A program made the translations under genes and the position numbers. Source: Acidicapsa ligni (lineage in GTDB: Bacteria; Acidobacteriota; Terriglobia; Terriglobales; Acidobacteriaceae). Taken from it: a stretch of 64,000 bases of DNA. The notes below the pieces were generated by a model that made no database searches, was not told the DNA's origin, and was given only the letters and a program-made list of their open reading frames with translations. Numbering within the stretch: position 1 is the first letter of the stretch; every line of letters starts with the position of its first letter. Location: assembly GCF_025685655.1 (NCBI RefSeq), contig NZ_JAGSYG010000001.1:868001-932000 (forward strand). The letters are read 5' to 3'. Positions 63,360 to 64,000 of this stretch are shown here, piece by piece.

Positions 63360-64000
63360 CTACTCAACCTCACCGATATACACCCCAAACGGCGGCAACT
63401 GTACATTCTCAAGGCTCTCCGGATCAGCCACGCCTGGAGACTTCAGCAGCGTCTTTGCGTGATGGCCTGGCGTCTCGGAAGCACTCGTCGCGCCAAGATT
63501 CACCGTCTGCGGCTCAGCCGTGAAATTCACAGATACCACGACAGCCTGCTTCCCCGGCTCTTTGCGAAGCCAGCTCAGCACCTTCGTGTTCTCCGTATCC
63601 AGCATCACGTTTTCGCCATGAATGAACACCGGATTCGTCTTCTTCAACCGGATCAAAGACTCATACCAATTCAGCAGCGAGTCAGGATCGGCCTCTTCCG
63701 ACTTCACATTGATCGTGTCCTTGTTCGAAGGCACCGGGAGCCACGGCGCGGCCGTTGAAAAGCCAGCATACGTCGAGTCATCCCACTGCATCGGAGTGCG
63801 CTCTCCATCGCGTCCCTTGTTCTTTGGCCAGCCTGTCAGACCTACCGGATCTTTGACATCTTCCTTGCGTGTCGGCGGGGTCGTCTTCATGCCAATCTCA
63901 GCGCCGTTGTAGAACAACGCCGAGCCCCTGCTCGCAAACAGCATCGTCGAGATCACGCGTGTAATCGCCGTGTCGTGCACCCCATCGCCGTACCGGGCGT
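63360..64000 (-). CDS. GH13 alpha-glucosidase-type enzyme, N-terminal part outside window
   Basis: The frame is open to the right edge; only the last ~213 residues are seen. Family signs: RYGDGVHDTA and ALFYNGAEIGM of the barrel's end, GRDGERTPMQWDDSTYAGFS as in oligo-1,6-glucosidases and trehalose synthases, and a C-terminal beta domain with WLRKEPGKQAVVVSVNF. It acts on alpha-glucosidic bonds of short glucans; exact specificity is set by regions outside the window. Confidence 0.88.
   Translation of the reverse strand, partial: ARYGDGVHDTAITRVISTMLFASRGSALFYNGAEIGMKTTPPTRKEDVKDPVGLTGWPKNKGRDGERTPMQWDDSTYAGFSTAAPWLPVPSNKDTINVKSEEADPDSLLNWYESLIRLKKTNPVFIHGENVMLDTENTKVLSWLRKEPGKQAVVVSVNFTAEPQTVNLGATSASETPGHHAKTLLKSPGVADPESLENVQLPPFGVYIGEVE

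Overview
The window reads as a chromosomal stretch of an Acidobacteriota member, most likely class Terriglobia (Granulicella/Edaphobacter/Terriglobus-like). The grounds are two very large Oar-like TonB receptors with an N-terminal carboxypeptidase-regulatory domain plus the remnant of a third, a ~1,000-residue SLBB export protein, secreted plant- and fungal-polysaccharide hydrolases, and moderately high GC. This is inference from gene content; there is no rRNA, and I saw no tRNA, CRISPR array, insertion sequence or phage gene.

Layout. 0-4 kb: end of an alpha/beta hydrolase, then a DNA-alkylation-damage block (Ogt, an Ada-AlkA fusion, a flavin-type oxidoreductase and an alkyltransferase-like protein). 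4-10 kb: leftward response regulator, histidine kinase, outer-membrane barrel and plastocyanin-like protein, preceded by a leftward CuA-type cupredoxin/lipoprotein cytochrome c pair. 10-23.6 kb: one long leftward gene series for exopolysaccharide (SLBB exporter, Wzz, flippase, O-antigen polymerase, three glycosyltransferases) that runs through 4-bp overlaps into a type III polyketide synthase, a methyltransferase and a flavoprotein. 23.9-37.3 kb: a methyltransferase, a nucleotidyltransferase-like protein, an outer-membrane barrel plus cytochrome c, then a leftward group of ABC exporter, TonB receptor, HprK-like kinase, MFS transporter and a GDPD/HEAT-repeat phosphodiesterase. 37.4-52 kb: a Tat-exported HisC-like aminotransferase, a second TonB receptor, a receptor remnant, mannan-type hydrolases GH38 and GH76, CsbD and a GH28-like enzyme. 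52-64 kb: housekeeping-type genes (cysE, cysK, transglutaminase-like, Anbu peptidase, CPBP protease, typA, LOG protein, PHP protein, GT4) and the end of a GH13 glucosidase at the right edge.

The most interesting signal is not a gene. Between 10 and 37.4 kb, seven intergenic or gene-border sites carry TGTCA (read TGACA towards the downstream gene) repeated in strict 11-bp phase, up to four units per site. They lie in front of the cupredoxin/cytochrome pair, the exopolysaccharide-polyketide series, the methyltransferase, the nucleotidyltransferase, the barrel/cytochrome pair, the TonB receptor group and the ABC exporter. An 11-bp direct repeat is the expected footprint of a PhoB/OmpR-family regulator, and a two-component pair of that family lies next to the first site. 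I infer a local regulon that ties surface polysaccharide, a type III polyketide product, redox proteins and a phosphodiester/TonB uptake system together. Whether the regulator is the local one or a PhoB homologue elsewhere cannot be told from this window.
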